Positions 34,000 to 43,100 of a stretch of 45,198 nt of DNA are shown here, in pieces; the stretch's first letter is position 1, and the number at the start of each line of letters is the position of its first letter. The stretch covers positions 1-45,198 of the forward strand of contig JBHEKP010000106.1 of the NCBI GenBank assembly GCA_041859375.1, written 5' to 3'. The position numbers were made by a program, and so were the translations under genes. Below the pieces are notes generated by a model. It had not been told where the DNA came from, ran no database searches, and saw only the letters and a list, made by a program, of their open reading frames with translations. The DNA is from JBHEKP01 sp041859375. Its GTDB lineage: Bacteria; Hydrogenedentota; Hydrogenedentia; Hydrogenedentales; CAITNO01.

Positions 34000-35853
34000 T
34001 TATCCGGGAAACCACATGGCCATGGCGAACTCCATGGCGAAGTCGGGGTCGTTGCTCAGCTCCACATGGCGCACGCGCCGGGCGAGTTCCCCGGCATGCC
34101 GCCAGGCATCACGGGAAAGGACGGCCCACTTCGCGCCCGCCAGCGAGGTGTTGCCCACATAGTGGATGCGGTCGTGGGGGATTTCGGCGGGCAGCAGGCC
34201 GATGCGCTGGGCGTTGTCGCGGCGGATGAAACTGCCGAAGCCGCCCGCCAGCAACACCGTGTCCACCTGATCCGGGGTGAGGCCCGCCTGACGCAGCAGC
34301 AGGGTGAAACCCGCGCGGATGGCGCCCGCCGCGAGCTGCAATTCGCGCACGTCGCGCCCGGTCAGGGTGACATCCCGCGCGCCGTCCCTGTGCAGCACGA
34401 GGCACGGCTCGCCGCTTTCACTGACGGTGAACCGTCCGGCCAGCGCGGGGGGCGTGCCCGGCGGCAGCGTGTCGGGCGCGGGCATCCGCCCGTCGGTGCC
34501 GAGCAGGCCCGCCTTGAGCAGTTGGCCGCACAGGTCAATGAGCCCGCTGCCGCAGAGCCCGGCGGGTTCCCCGCCGCCGATGACGCCCAGATGGAGGTCG
34601 TCGCCGATGACCACCTTCTCGATGGCGCCCGCGGCGGCGCGCATGCCGCAGGAGATGCGCGCGCCCTCGAATGCGGGCCCGGCGGCGGTGCTGGCCGCCA
34701 GCAGTTCGCCGTTGTGGCAGAGCACGATTTCGCCGTTGGTGCCCACGTCAATGAAAAGGGTCGTGCCGGGCCGCTCCGCCAGCCGGGTGGCCAGCAGTCC
34801 GGCCACGGTGTCGCCGCCCACAAAGCCGCCGATGACGGGAAAGACGCGCGCCTTTGCCTCGCGGTGCAGGGGCAGGCCCCACTCCCGCGCGGCCACGGTG
34901 ACCCCGCCGCCAAAGACGGGCACGAAGGGCACCATGCCCAACGCGGCGGGGTTGATGCCGCAGATTAGGTGCTCCATGGTCGTGTTGCCGGAGAAGGCCG
35001 CCGTGTGGATGCTTTCCGGCGCGACGCCCGCGTTTGCGCAGAGTTCCCGGATGATCTCCCGGACCGCCTCCAGCGCCGCATCCTGAAGTTCCGCAAGGGC
35101 CGCCGCGCCGGTGCAGGCGTGGGAAATGCGCGAGATGACGTCGTCGCCGTGGGCTGTCTGCGGGTTGACCCTGGAGGCCACGCCGCGCTCCGCGCCGTCG
35201 CGCAGGTCGAGCAGCGCGCCCGCGATGGTGGTGGTGCCCAGGTCCACGGCCAGCCCGAAACTGGGCGCCTCCGCCGCGCCGGGCAGGTAATCCAGCAGCC
35301 GCCGCGCGCCCCGCAGCACCGCCGCCCCCCGCAGGCCGCCGTCGCGCAAGGCCGCATCCAGACGGTTCAGCGTTTCCGGCGAGGCCTCCAGCGGCTCCGC
35401 GCAGCCAAGCGCCCGTTCCAGCCGGACCAGTCCGGGGGTGCCATCGGTGAGGGAGGGCGGCGTCATCTCAACGGGCTGCTGCCGGATTTCCGAATCGGCC
35501 TCCGGCGCGTCTTCCGTGTCATGGCCGGTGAGAATCTGGTGGTGGCCGCCGAAAAGGGATGACTCTGGAATATAGACCGTCATATCCCGGCTGACAGTTT
35601 GCCTGCACGCCAGCCGCCACCCCTTTGCCAGTTCAGCGGCGGAAAAGGCCCGCGCCTCGGCGGCGGAAGGTTCCCCGGCGGGCAGCAGGCGCACCCGGCA
35701 CTTGCCGCAGGTGCCGCCGCCGCCGCAGGGCGTGTCGATAACCAGCCCGGCCCGCGCCGCCGCCTCAAGCAGGGTGTCCCCCGCCGCCGCGTCCACAGTG
35801 CGGCCGCTGGGCTCAAAACGTGTGCGGTGCGTCTCTTCCGGCACGGCATCCAT
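34000..35853 (-). CDS. RACo-like ferredoxin/ASKHA-domain protein (DUF4445)
   Basis: A 617-residue protein. The N-terminal 2Fe-2S ferredoxin domain has CGGGGTCGKC and a later cysteine (RLACRQ). The C-terminal actin-like ATPase domain shows FGLAVDLGTTTIAGALLDL, AFSGNTTMEHLICG, LFIDVGTNGEI, GPAFEGARISCGM and AGGFGSFIRRDNAQRIGLLP. This architecture is that of RACo, which uses ATP to drive reductive reactivation of Co(II)-corrinoid methyltransferase proteins. No corrinoid protein or methyltransferase is in the window, so its partner is unknown. ATG 35853 fits the family N-terminus; GTG 35898 is an upstream alternative. Ribosome sites are weak for both. Confidence 0.88.
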   Translation of the reverse strand: MDAVPEETHRTRFEPSGRTVDAAAGDTLLEAAARAGLVIDTPCGGGGTCGKCRVRLLPAGEPSAAEARAFSAAELAKGWRLACRQTVSRDMTVYIPESSLFGGHHQILTGHDTEDAPEADSEIRQQPVEMTPPSLTDGTPGLVRLERALGCAEPLEASPETLNRLDAALRDGGLRGAAVLRGARRLLDYLPGAAEAPSFGLAVDLGTTTIAGALLDLRDGAERGVASRVNPQTAHGDDVISRISHACTGAAALAELQDAALEAVREIIRELCANAGVAPESIHTAAFSGNTTMEHLICGINPAALGMVPFVPVFGGGVTVAAREWGLPLHREAKARVFPVIGGFVGGDTVAGLLATRLAERPGTTLFIDVGTNGEIVLCHNGELLAASTAAGPAFEGARISCGMRAAAGAIEKVVIGDDLHLGVIGGGEPAGLCGSGLIDLCGQLLKAGLLGTDGRMPAPDTLPPGTPPALAGRFTVSESGEPCLVLHRDGARDVTLTGRDVRELQLAAGAIRAGFTLLLRQAGLTPDQVDTVLLAGGFGSFIRRDNAQRIGLLPAEIPHDRIHYVGNTSLAGAKWAVLSRDAWRHAGELARRVRHVELSNDPDFAMEFAMAMWFPG

Positions 35854-35974
35854 CCTGTTGTTGCCGCGCGGTCCGCGCGGTTTTTCATCTGGGCACACAC
35901 CTTACACGCCCGGCGCGCCACATTCAACCCGGCGGCAGGACTCCCGCCCGCGCAGTGCCGTGCAAAAAAAGGAC

Positions 35975-36004
35975 TTGCGCGGGTGTGGGGGAATTTGGTA
36001 TGCT
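35975..36004 (+). promoter_or_regulatory. Weak promoter candidate for ndk
   Basis: TTGCGC (35975-35980), 18 bases, TATGCT (35999-36004). This leaves a leader of about 110 bases. Both boxes are partial matches. Confidence 0.3.
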
Positions 36005-36123
36005 TCCGCGCCGTATCCCCGACGGCCCCGCGTGTCTTTTTTTGGGCGCGTGGTGTTGTTTCCGGCCGCCTTTTGAGCCGGAACTGTTTTGGCGCGCGGG
36101 GACGGACCGAGGAACCTGGGTTG

Positions 36124-36570
36124 ATGGAACGCACCTTTGTCATGATCAAGCCCGACGGCGTCGGGCGCGGCCTGGTGGGCGAGTGCATGCGCCGCTATGA
36201 GCGGCGCGGCCTGAAGCTTGTGGGCCTGAAGATGCAGATTCTGACCGGGGAGATGGCGGCGAAGCACTATGCGGAGCATGTGGGCAAGCCCTTCTACCCG
36301 GAACTGGCGGCCTTTGTGACCTCCGGGCCCACGGTGCAGATGGTGTGGGAGGGCCGGGACGCGGTGGCGCAGGTGCGCAAGATGAACGGCGCGACGAACT
36401 GCATCAACGCGGACGTGGGCACGATTCGCGGCGACTTCGGCCTGAGCAACCAGAAGAACCTGGTGCACGCGTCGGACAGCCCGGAGACGGCGGCGCGGGA
36501 AATCGCGCTGTATTTTCGGCCCGAAGAGCTGGTGGAACACACGCTTCCGGTGGAGGCGTGGCTTAAATAG
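36124..36570 (+). CDS. ndk: Nucleoside diphosphate kinase
   Basis: A 148-residue enzyme that transfers the gamma-phosphate among NTPs and NDPs via a phosphohistidine. MERTFVMIKPDGVGRGLVGE opens the fold, TIRGDFGL supplies the nucleotide-binding Arg, and NLVHASDSPETA carries the active-site His near residue 119. The frame is open far upstream, but the conserved N-terminus fixes the start at ATG 36124, with GAGGAA about 10 bases before it. The length is normal for the family. Confidence 0.96.
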   Translation: MERTFVMIKPDGVGRGLVGECMRRYERRGLKLVGLKMQILTGEMAAKHYAEHVGKPFYPELAAFVTSGPTVQMVWEGRDAVAQVRKMNGATNCINADVGTIRGDFGLSNQKNLVHASDSPETAAREIALYFRPEELVEHTLPVEAWLK

Positions 36571-36626
36571 TTGATTGTCAACCGCGGTTTTGCCCCGGGC
36601 AAAACCAACGCACGGAGGATTTCGGC

Positions 36627-36716
36627 GTGGCTGGTGGAAGAAAAGTTCGCAAGGCGAAGATTAACAAGCACAAGCGCAAAAAACGCTCCCGCAGCAACCG
36701 TCACAAGAACAAATAA
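36627..36716 (+). CDS. 29-residue basic protein, COX24/AURKAIP1-like
   Basis: GTG 36627 follows GGAGGAT by 6 bases and opens a 29-codon frame ending TAA 36716. The product starts MAGGRKVRKAKINK and ends in RSNRHKNK; 16 of 29 residues are Lys, Arg or His. The core KAKINKHKRKKR...NRHKNK matches the C-terminal module of the COX24/AURKAIP1 (mS38) family, known from mitochondrial small ribosomal subunits and as tiny basic proteins in some bacteria. A ribosome-associated role is likely by homology. It lies between ndk and the DUF1844 gene, both on the plus strand. Confidence 0.75.
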   Translation: MAGGRKVRKAKINKHKRKKRSRSNRHKNK

Positions 36717-36840
36717 CTGACGGCGCGGGAGGCGTGTTCCCACACCGCGCCCCCGTTCGGGCATATGGGGCCGGAAGGCCGCGCCCGGACAGGGGTGCGG
36801 CGCGGGTGTTTGGCCGATCCAACACGGAATCGAGGCGGTC

Positions 36841-37311
36841 ATGGCGGACGACGGTTCGAAAATCTTCATTGACGAGGACTGGAAGGCCCGCGCCCAGCGG
36901 GAGAAGGAGGAACTGCAGCGCAAACTTGCGGGGCAGGCTTCCGAACCCGCCGCTGACGCGGACGCGCCTTCCGGAGAGGCGGACTCGGGGGACGAGGGCG
37001 AGCTTCAGGCCACCTTCGACGAATTGATCGGCAGCCTCGCCACCCAGGGCATGTTCGCGCTGGGGCTCATCTCCCAGGGCGGCGGCGACCGGGTGATGAT
37101 CAACCTGGATCAGGCGCGTTTCACCATCGAAATGCTGATGGTGCTCCAGGACAAGACCAAGGGCAACCTCACGGAGCAGGAGCAGGCCAACCTGGAGGAG
37201 ACGGTGACGGAACTCCAGCGCCTGTTCATGGCCAGGGTGCAGCAGCTCGAAGCCCAGGCAATGCGCCAGACGGGGATCGATCCCAATTCCCTGCGCGTAC
37301 CCCAGGAGTAG
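36841..37311 (+). CDS. DUF1844 domain protein
   Basis: A 156-residue cytoplasmic protein. Residues 1-60 are charged and probably flexible (KARAQREKEELQRKL, then Ala/Asp/Glu rich). Residues 61-140 form the DUF1844 module: FDELIGSLATQGMFALGLI, LDQARFTIEMLMVLQDKTKGNLTEQEQANLEETVTELQRLFM. The KTKGNLT stretch is the family hallmark. No function is established. GAGG lies 6 bases before the ATG, and an intrinsic terminator follows at 37335. Confidence 0.85.
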   Translation: MADDGSKIFIDEDWKARAQREKEELQRKLAGQASEPAADADAPSGEADSGDEGELQATFDELIGSLATQGMFALGLISQGGGDRVMINLDQARFTIEMLMVLQDKTKGNLTEQEQANLEETVTELQRLFMARVQQLEAQAMRQTGIDPNSLRVPQE

Positions 37312-37334
37312 CCCGCGGCAATCCCGTGTTATTC

Positions 37335-37363
37335 ACCCGTCCGCCCCGCCGGACGGGTTTTTT
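37335..37363 (+). terminator. Intrinsic terminator after the DUF1844 gene
   Basis: ACCCGTCCG (37335-37343) pairs perfectly with CGGACGGGT (37350-37358) over a 6-base loop, running into TTTTTT (37358-37363). Confidence 0.88.
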
Positions 37364-37364
37364 G

Positions 37365-37393
37365 TTGACTGACTTTCCGGGGTGCGCTAGACT
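37365..37393 (+). promoter_or_regulatory. Sigma70-type promoter for the TolC-family gene
   Basis: TTGACT (37365-37370), exactly 17 bases, TAGACT (37388-37393). It begins directly after the preceding terminator and predicts a 5' leader of about 60 bases. Confidence 0.6.
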
Positions 37394-37459
37394 TTAGCGC
37401 ATTAAGTGAACTCACCGGACCGGGCGGGTTTCCCGCCGCCGGACAGGAAGGAACGGGTC

Positions 37460-39217
37460 ATGTCCAGGCTGTCAACCACCAGTCTTTGCCTGCTGATGCT
37501 CGCACTTTGCGCCGCCGCGCCCCTTTGGGCGCAGGATTCCGTCCCCGCCCAGGTGGAGGCGGAACCCGCAGCCGCCCCCGCGCCGGACACGCCCCCCGCG
37601 GAGGCCCCACCGGCGGACGCTTCGGCGGAGGCCGCCGCGGAACCCTCCATCAAGGAGCAAATTTCCGCGGACCTGATCGACCTGTCCGCGCTCAACCAGG
37701 CGGCCACCGACCAGTTAAAGTGGACCGTCATGCGCCTTAGCCTGCAGGAGGCCGTGAAGATTGCGGCGGCGAACAACCCCGACGTGCTGGTAACCTCCTA
37801 CGAGCCCATGAAATCCGAGGCGGACATCTTCACCGCGCGCGGCGAATTCGATCCCGCCCTCCAGGCCTCCACCATTTACAGCTACACCTCCGCCACCGCG
37901 GACCAGCAGATACGGCTCTACGGCGGCATCAGCGCCGTTGAACAGTGGAACACCCGGATGGCGGCCACGCTGGGCGGCAAACTGCACACAGGCACCCAGT
38001 ACGCGGTGCAGTTCAACCTGGACAAGTCGGAAAGCTCCTACAGCAGTTTCATCGAGGAATTCGGCGGCATCCTCGCCCTCTCCCTCACCCAGCCGGTCCT
38101 ACGGGGCTATGGGACGAAGGTGAACACCGTCCGCATCGTGCAGGCGAAGACGGCGCGCGCCCTGACCGAGGAGCAGTTGCGCATGAAGCTGCTCGCCACC
38201 ATGGGCGACGTGGTGAAGGCCTACTGGGATCTGGTCTTCGCCGTGGAGGCGGTGGAGGTGCGCCGCGAATCCCTGAAAAACGCGGAGCGGCTGCTGCAGA
38301 TCAACGAAACACGGCAAAAAATCGGCACGGCGGCGGACATCGAGGTGCTCCAGGCCAAAGCCGGCGTGGCGGGCCGCCAGTCCGAGCTCATCTCCGCCCA
38401 GTCCGCGGCGAACGACGCCGCCAGCCTGCTCAAGCAGCTCATGGGCCTGCGGGACGGCGAGTACCTGTCCAAGGCGCGCATCGCCCCCACGGACCGGCCC
38501 AACCCCGGCGACGCGGGACTTTTCGACTTCGCCGCCTACGACGAGAGCCTGGACAAGAGCGTGCGCCTTGCCCTTGAAAAACGCCCGGAAATGGCCATGT
38601 CCGATTTGGAAATCACCAACGCCGAGCTGGAGGTGATGCGCGCGCGCAACGACATGCTGCCCCAGCTCGACCTCGTCGGCGTGTACGGGCAGGGCGGCCG
38701 CAACCACAAGCTCAGCCACACCTTCTACGGCATCCGCGAAAAACAGGACTTCAACTACAGCATCGGCGTGCAGGGCACCGTGGTCATCAACAACCGCGCC
38801 GCGCGCGGCGCCCACCTCCGCGCCCGCCTCACCCAGCGCCAGGCCGAGGAGCGCAAAAAGCAGGCCCAGCTCGGCGTCATGACGGCGGTGCACCTCGCCG
38901 CGAGCAACGTCAAAACCAACCAGATTCTGGTGGAAAGCAACAAGCAGGCCGTGCGCCTCCAGGAGGCCAATGTCGCCGCAGAGGAAAAGCGTCTGCGCCT
39001 CGGCGTCACCACCAGTTTCCAGGTGCTCCGCGTCCAGGAGGATCTCACCACCGCGCAGAACATGGAACTGCGCGCCCGCATCGCCTATGAAAAGTCGCTG
39101 GTGGACCTCCAGCTCGCCCAGGGCACGCTCCTGGACGACTTGGGCATCAAATTCGAGGTGCCCGGCGCGAACAGGCCCGTGTCCTTCCTTGAAAGCGTCC
39201 GCCCCCGCTGGGAGTAA
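37460..39217 (+). CDS. TolC-family outer membrane efflux protein
   Basis: A 585-residue protein. ATG 37460 follows AGGAAGGA and gives a signal peptide (MSRLSTTSLCLLMLALCAAAPLWA); a frame from 37406 has no such support. Residues 25-70 are an Ala/Pro-rich linker not typical of TolC. Then come the two TolC repeats: LSLQEAVKIAAANNPDVLV, LALSLTQPVLRGYG, and in the second half LALEKRPEMAMSDLEITNAEL and LTTAQNMELRARIAYEKSLVDLQLAQGTLLD, with long coiled-coil helices around 245-315 and 455-560. It forms a trimeric exit duct for a tripartite pump; no RND or ABC partner is adjacent. Transcribed alone from the promoter at 37365. Confidence 0.92.
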   Translation: MSRLSTTSLCLLMLALCAAAPLWAQDSVPAQVEAEPAAAPAPDTPPAEAPPADASAEAAAEPSIKEQISADLIDLSALNQAATDQLKWTVMRLSLQEAVKIAAANNPDVLVTSYEPMKSEADIFTARGEFDPALQASTIYSYTSATADQQIRLYGGISAVEQWNTRMAATLGGKLHTGTQYAVQFNLDKSESSYSSFIEEFGGILALSLTQPVLRGYGTKVNTVRIVQAKTARALTEEQLRMKLLATMGDVVKAYWDLVFAVEAVEVRRESLKNAERLLQINETRQKIGTAADIEVLQAKAGVAGRQSELISAQSAANDAASLLKQLMGLRDGEYLSKARIAPTDRPNPGDAGLFDFAAYDESLDKSVRLALEKRPEMAMSDLEITNAELEVMRARNDMLPQLDLVGVYGQGGRNHKLSHTFYGIREKQDFNYSIGVQGTVVINNRAARGAHLRARLTQRQAEERKKQAQLGVMTAVHLAASNVKTNQILVESNKQAVRLQEANVAAEEKRLRLGVTTSFQVLRVQEDLTTAQNMELRARIAYEKSLVDLQLAQGTLLDDLGIKFEVPGANRPVSFLESVRPRWE

Positions 39218-39232
39218 TTTAATTTTCCCTCC

Positions 39233-39262
39233 TGTCCGCACCGGAATGTACCGGTGCGGACA
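39233..39262. repeat. Perfect 12-bp inverted repeat after the TolC-family gene
   Basis: TGTCCGCACCGG and CCGGTGCGGACA flank AATGTA. The stem is strong but no T tract follows on either strand. It lies 16 bases past the stop, so it may stabilise the 3' end or act as a weak terminator. Confidence 0.6.
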
Positions 39263-39415
39263 AGTTGCCGGTAAAACACATTGGGGACCGGCTTTTCCCT
39301 GAATTCAGCCGGGCCGCCGCCCCATCCGGCGGTTCGCCGTCTTCTTCCCTCATTACTCCCGGACCGCCCTCCTCCGTTTCTGCCTTTTCCTCTCCCGTCC
39401 TTTGTTTTGTTTACG

Positions 39416-39433
39416 ATACTTAACGGTAGGTAT
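39416..39433. promoter_or_regulatory. 18-bp near-palindromic box upstream of the [FeFe] hydrogenase operon
   Basis: ATACTTAACGGTAGGTAT matches its own reverse complement at 14 of 18 positions. It shares CG(G/A)TAGGTAT and the dyad plan with the box at 19894-19911 in front of the [NiFe] operon. It sits about 80 bases before the extended -10, a position suited to an activator. Confidence 0.45.
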
Positions 39434-39511
39434 ATGAAACAGCCAAGAGTTTTGCACTAATATTATTATCTTGATGTTTTGCATTTTTATCTTTTTATTG
39501 CGGGCGGGTTC

Positions 39512-39537
39512 TGCTATGATGCCCCTGAGGTCTCAGG
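39512..39537 (+). promoter_or_regulatory. Extended -10 promoter and start-site palindrome for hydCBA
   Basis: TGC-TATGAT (39512-39520) is an extended -10 with 5 of 6 core matches. Just downstream CCTGAG-GT-CTCAGG (39524-39537) is a perfect 6-bp dyad near the predicted start, a possible operator. The leader to the hydC ATG would be about 135 bases. Confidence 0.4.
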
Positions 39538-39661
39538 TGATTCTCCGGATGAATTCGGCGTCCGGATCCGGGGTTTTCACCCGGTTGCGGCTTTTTCGGA
39601 CAGTCTGTTCGGTCCGTGAACATAAGGCAGCGGTCAGGGCATTACCAAAGGAGTGGGACTT

Positions 39662-40183
39662 ATGGCTGAGACAGATTGCGGTACATGCACGTGTGAACAC
39701 ATGGCCGATGAGGCCGAAATCCTCCAACGGCTTGAGGCGGTGCTGGAGGAGTACAAGGACAGGGACGGGGCGCTGATACCGGTGCTGCAAATCGCCCAGG
39801 CGATGTTCGGGTATCTGCCGGAACCGGCGCTGAAACTGATTGCGGAACGGCTGGGCAAACCCTTCAGCGAGGTGGCCGGGGTGGTGGGTTTCTACCATTT
39901 CTTCTCCACAGAGCCGCGGGGCAGGCACCTGGTGCGGGTCTGCCTGGGCACGGCGTGCTATGTGCGCGGCGGCAAGGACGTGCTGGAGGCGCTCAAGGGC
40001 GTCCTGAAGGTGGACGTGGGCCGCACCTCGGAGGACCGGATGTTCACCCTGGACGTGGGCCGCTGCTTCGGCGCCTGCGGCCTGGCGCCGGTGATCATGG
40101 TGGACGACCAGGTGCACCAGGGGGTGAAGCCGGTGCAGGTCGGCGGCATCCTGCAACACTACCGGGAAGGAGGCGCGAAATGA
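39662..40183 (+). CDS. hydC: [FeFe] hydrogenase subunit HydC (NuoE-like)
   Basis: A 173-residue thioredoxin-fold [2Fe-2S] protein homologous to NuoE. ATG 39662 lies 8 bases after AAAGGAG. The cluster ligands are in CLGTACYVRGG (about residue 98-102) and CFGACGLAP (about 138-142). The helical N-terminal domain (AEILQRLEAVLEEY...IPVLQIAQAMFGYLPE) is typical. The first 16 residues (MAETDCGTCTCEH) are an extension with CxxCxC not common in NuoE; Met17 would start a standard protein but has no ribosome site. HydC passes electrons between the HydB flavin and HydA. The stop overlaps the next ATG (ATGA). Confidence 0.94.
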   Translation: MAETDCGTCTCEHMADEAEILQRLEAVLEEYKDRDGALIPVLQIAQAMFGYLPEPALKLIAERLGKPFSEVAGVVGFYHFFSTEPRGRHLVRVCLGTACYVRGGKDVLEALKGVLKVDVGRTSEDRMFTLDVGRCFGACGLAPVIMVDDQVHQGVKPVQVGGILQHYREGGAK

Positions 40184-43100
40184 CCGGAAAAATCACAAGC
40201 ATTCAGGCGCTGTGCGCCGCGCGCGACGCGCTGCGCGCCGAAAAGGCGGGGTTCAAGGGCCGCATGGTGCACCTGTGCGCCGGGGGCGGCTGCATCGCCT
40301 CCGGGGCGCTTAAGGTGGAGGCCGCGTTAAGGGAAGCCCTTGCCGCCGCGGGTCTGGAGGACACCCGGGTGCGCCTGGTGCACACGGGCTGCATGGGGCC
40401 CTGCGCGGCGGGGCCGCTGGTGCATGTGGACGGCGCGCTTTACGAGCACGTCTGCCCGGAGGACGCCGCGGAGATTGTTTCGGAGCACCTGGTGAACCGC
40501 CGTCCAGTGGAGCGCCTTCTCCGGAAGGGCGCCGACGGCCGCCCCATCCTGATGATGTCGGAAATCCCCTTTTTTGCCAAGCAGACAAAGCTCGTGCTGC
40601 ACAACTGCGGGCGCATCGATCCGCTGAGCCTTGACGACTACATCGCCGAGGACGGCTACCAGGCGCTGGCGAAGGCCCTTTCCGCCATGACGCCGGAGTC
40701 GGTGGTGGACGAGATGAAACTGTCGGGGCTGCGGGGCCGCGGCGGCGCGGGCTTCCTGACGGGCGCCAAGTGGGACTTCACCAGGAAGGCCCCGGGTGAT
40801 GTGAAATATGTGCTGTGCAACGCGGACGAGGGGGATCCGGGCGCGTTCATGGACCGGAGCGTGCTGGAGGGCGACCCGCACAGCCTCATCGAGGGCATGT
40901 GCGTCGCGGCGGCGGCGGTGGGTGCGGCCCAGGGTTATGTCTACGTGCGCGCCGAGTATCCGCTGGCGGTGGAGCGTCTGGGCGCCGCCATCGGCCAGGC
41001 GAGGGAGGCGGGCCTGCTCGGCCGCAACATTCTCGGCACCGGTTTCTGTTTCGATCTTGAAATCCGGATGGGGTCAGGCGCCTTCGTCTGCGGCGAGGAG
41101 ACGGCGCTCATCACCTCCATCGAGGGAAACCGGGGCGAGCCGCGCCCGAGACCGCCCTTCCCGGCGGTGAAGGGGCTCTGGGGCAGGCCCACCCTGCTCA
41201 ACAACGTGGAGACCTACGCGAACGTGCCGTCCATCATCCTGAAGGGGGGCGCCTGGTACGCGGGCCACGGCACGGAGAAGAGCAAGGGCACCAAGGTCTT
41301 CGCCCTCGCGGGCAACATCAACAACGCGGGCCTGGTGGAGGTGCCCGTGGGCATGCCGCTGGGCGATCTGGTGCACGACATCGGCGGCGGCATCCCCGGC
41401 GGCAAGCAGTTCAAGGCCGCGCAGCTCGGCGGCCCATCTGGCGGCTGCATCCCCCGCGAATACCTGAACGTGCCGCTGGACTACGAGTCGCTCCAGGAGC
41501 TCGGCGCGATCATGGGTTCCGGCGGCGTGGTGGTCATGGACGAGGACAGCTGCATGGTGGACGTGGCCCGGTTCTTCCTGGAATTCGTCCAGGACGAGTC
41601 CTGCGGCAAATGCACCCCGTGCCGCGTGGGCACCAAGCGCATGCTTGAGATTGTGACACGCATCTGCGCGGGCGCGGGCGAGGAGGGCGACATCGAGAAA
41701 CTGGAGGAGCTGGGCCGCCAGATCAAGGACACTTCCCTGTGCGGACTGGGCCAGACCGCGCCGAACCCGGTGCTTTCCACCATCCGCCATTTCCGGCACG
41801 AGTACGAGGAGCACATCCGCCAGCACAAGTGCACGCCGGGTGTCTGCCCCGCGCTGGTGGACTCCCCCTGCCGCAGCGGCTGCCCGGCCAACGTGGACAT
41901 CCCCGGCTACCTCTCGCTGGTGGGCGAGGGCCGCATCGCCGAGGCGCTGCGGCTGCACCGCGAGCGCAACCCGCTGGCGGCGGTGTGCGCCCGGGTGTGC
42001 TTCCACTCCTGCGAGACGAAGTGCCGCCACACGCTTGTGGACGGCGCGGCGGTGGCCATCCGGGGCGTGAAGCGCTACATGGCCGACCAGGAAATCACCA
42101 TGCAGGTGCCCGGAGTCCGGGAGAACCCCGAAAACGCGCGGCGCGCCGTGGCAATCATCGGCGCGGGCCCGGCGGGCCTCTCCTGCGCGTACTTCCTCGC
42201 GCGGCTCGGCTACAAGCCCGTCGTCTTCGAGTCCGAGGAGCGGCCCGGCGGCATGCTGGTGCAGGCGATCCCCGCGTACCGGCTGCCCCGCGAGATCCCC
42301 GCGCGCGAGATCCGCATGATCGAGCAGCTCGGCGTGGACATCCGCACCGGCAGGAAACTGGGCCGCGACTTCACGCTCCAGGGCCTGCGCGACGACGGCT
42401 ACGAGGCGGTCTTCCTAGGCGTGGGCGCGCCGCAGGGCACGCGCATGGGCATCCCCGGCGAGGACGCAGAGGGCGTGGTGGACGCGATGGAATTCAACCG
42501 CGCCTACAACATGCGCGGCTCGGTGCCGGTTGGCCGCCGCGTGATCGTGGTGGGCGGCGGCAACTCGGCGGTGGACGCGGCGCGCACCGCGCTGCGCCTG
42601 GGCGCGGAGTCGGTCACCATCGTGTACCGCCGCACGCGGGAGGACATGCCCGCCTATGACGAGGAAATCGAGGAGGCGCAGAACGAGGGCGTGGAGCTGC
42701 GCATGCTGACCCTGCCCGAGGAGGTCGTCACCAGGAAGGGCGCCGTCGCCGGCGTGCGCTGCCGCGAAATGGCGCTGGCCGGCTTCGACCGGTCGGGCCG
42801 GCGGCGGCCCGAGGCGGCGGGAGCCTCCTTCGTGCTGGAGGCGGACCAGGTGATCACGGCCATCGGCCAGACGCTGGATCTGGACGCCATCACCGGCGGC
42901 ATGGACCTGCGCCGCAGATGGAAGACCTTCATTGACGCGAACAACGTCACCGGCCAGACGTCGGTGGACTGGCTGTTCGCGGGCGGCGACGCCGTTGCCG
43001 GCCCCGACTCCGTGGTGGGCGCCGTGGCGGCGGGCGAGCGCGCCGCCGTGGGCATCGACCACTACCTCACCGGCGCGAACCACGCGTTCTGGCGCCGCGA

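Noticed and set aside
33701..34015. Short open frames across the palindrome cluster
   Set aside because: Their peptides (such as LVPKLYLGT) are only translations of the palindromes, have no ribosome sites, and occur on both strands.
36601..36840. The 124 bases between the 29-aa gene and DUF1844 as a further small gene
   Set aside because: No frame there has both a start with a ribosome site and a plausible composition.
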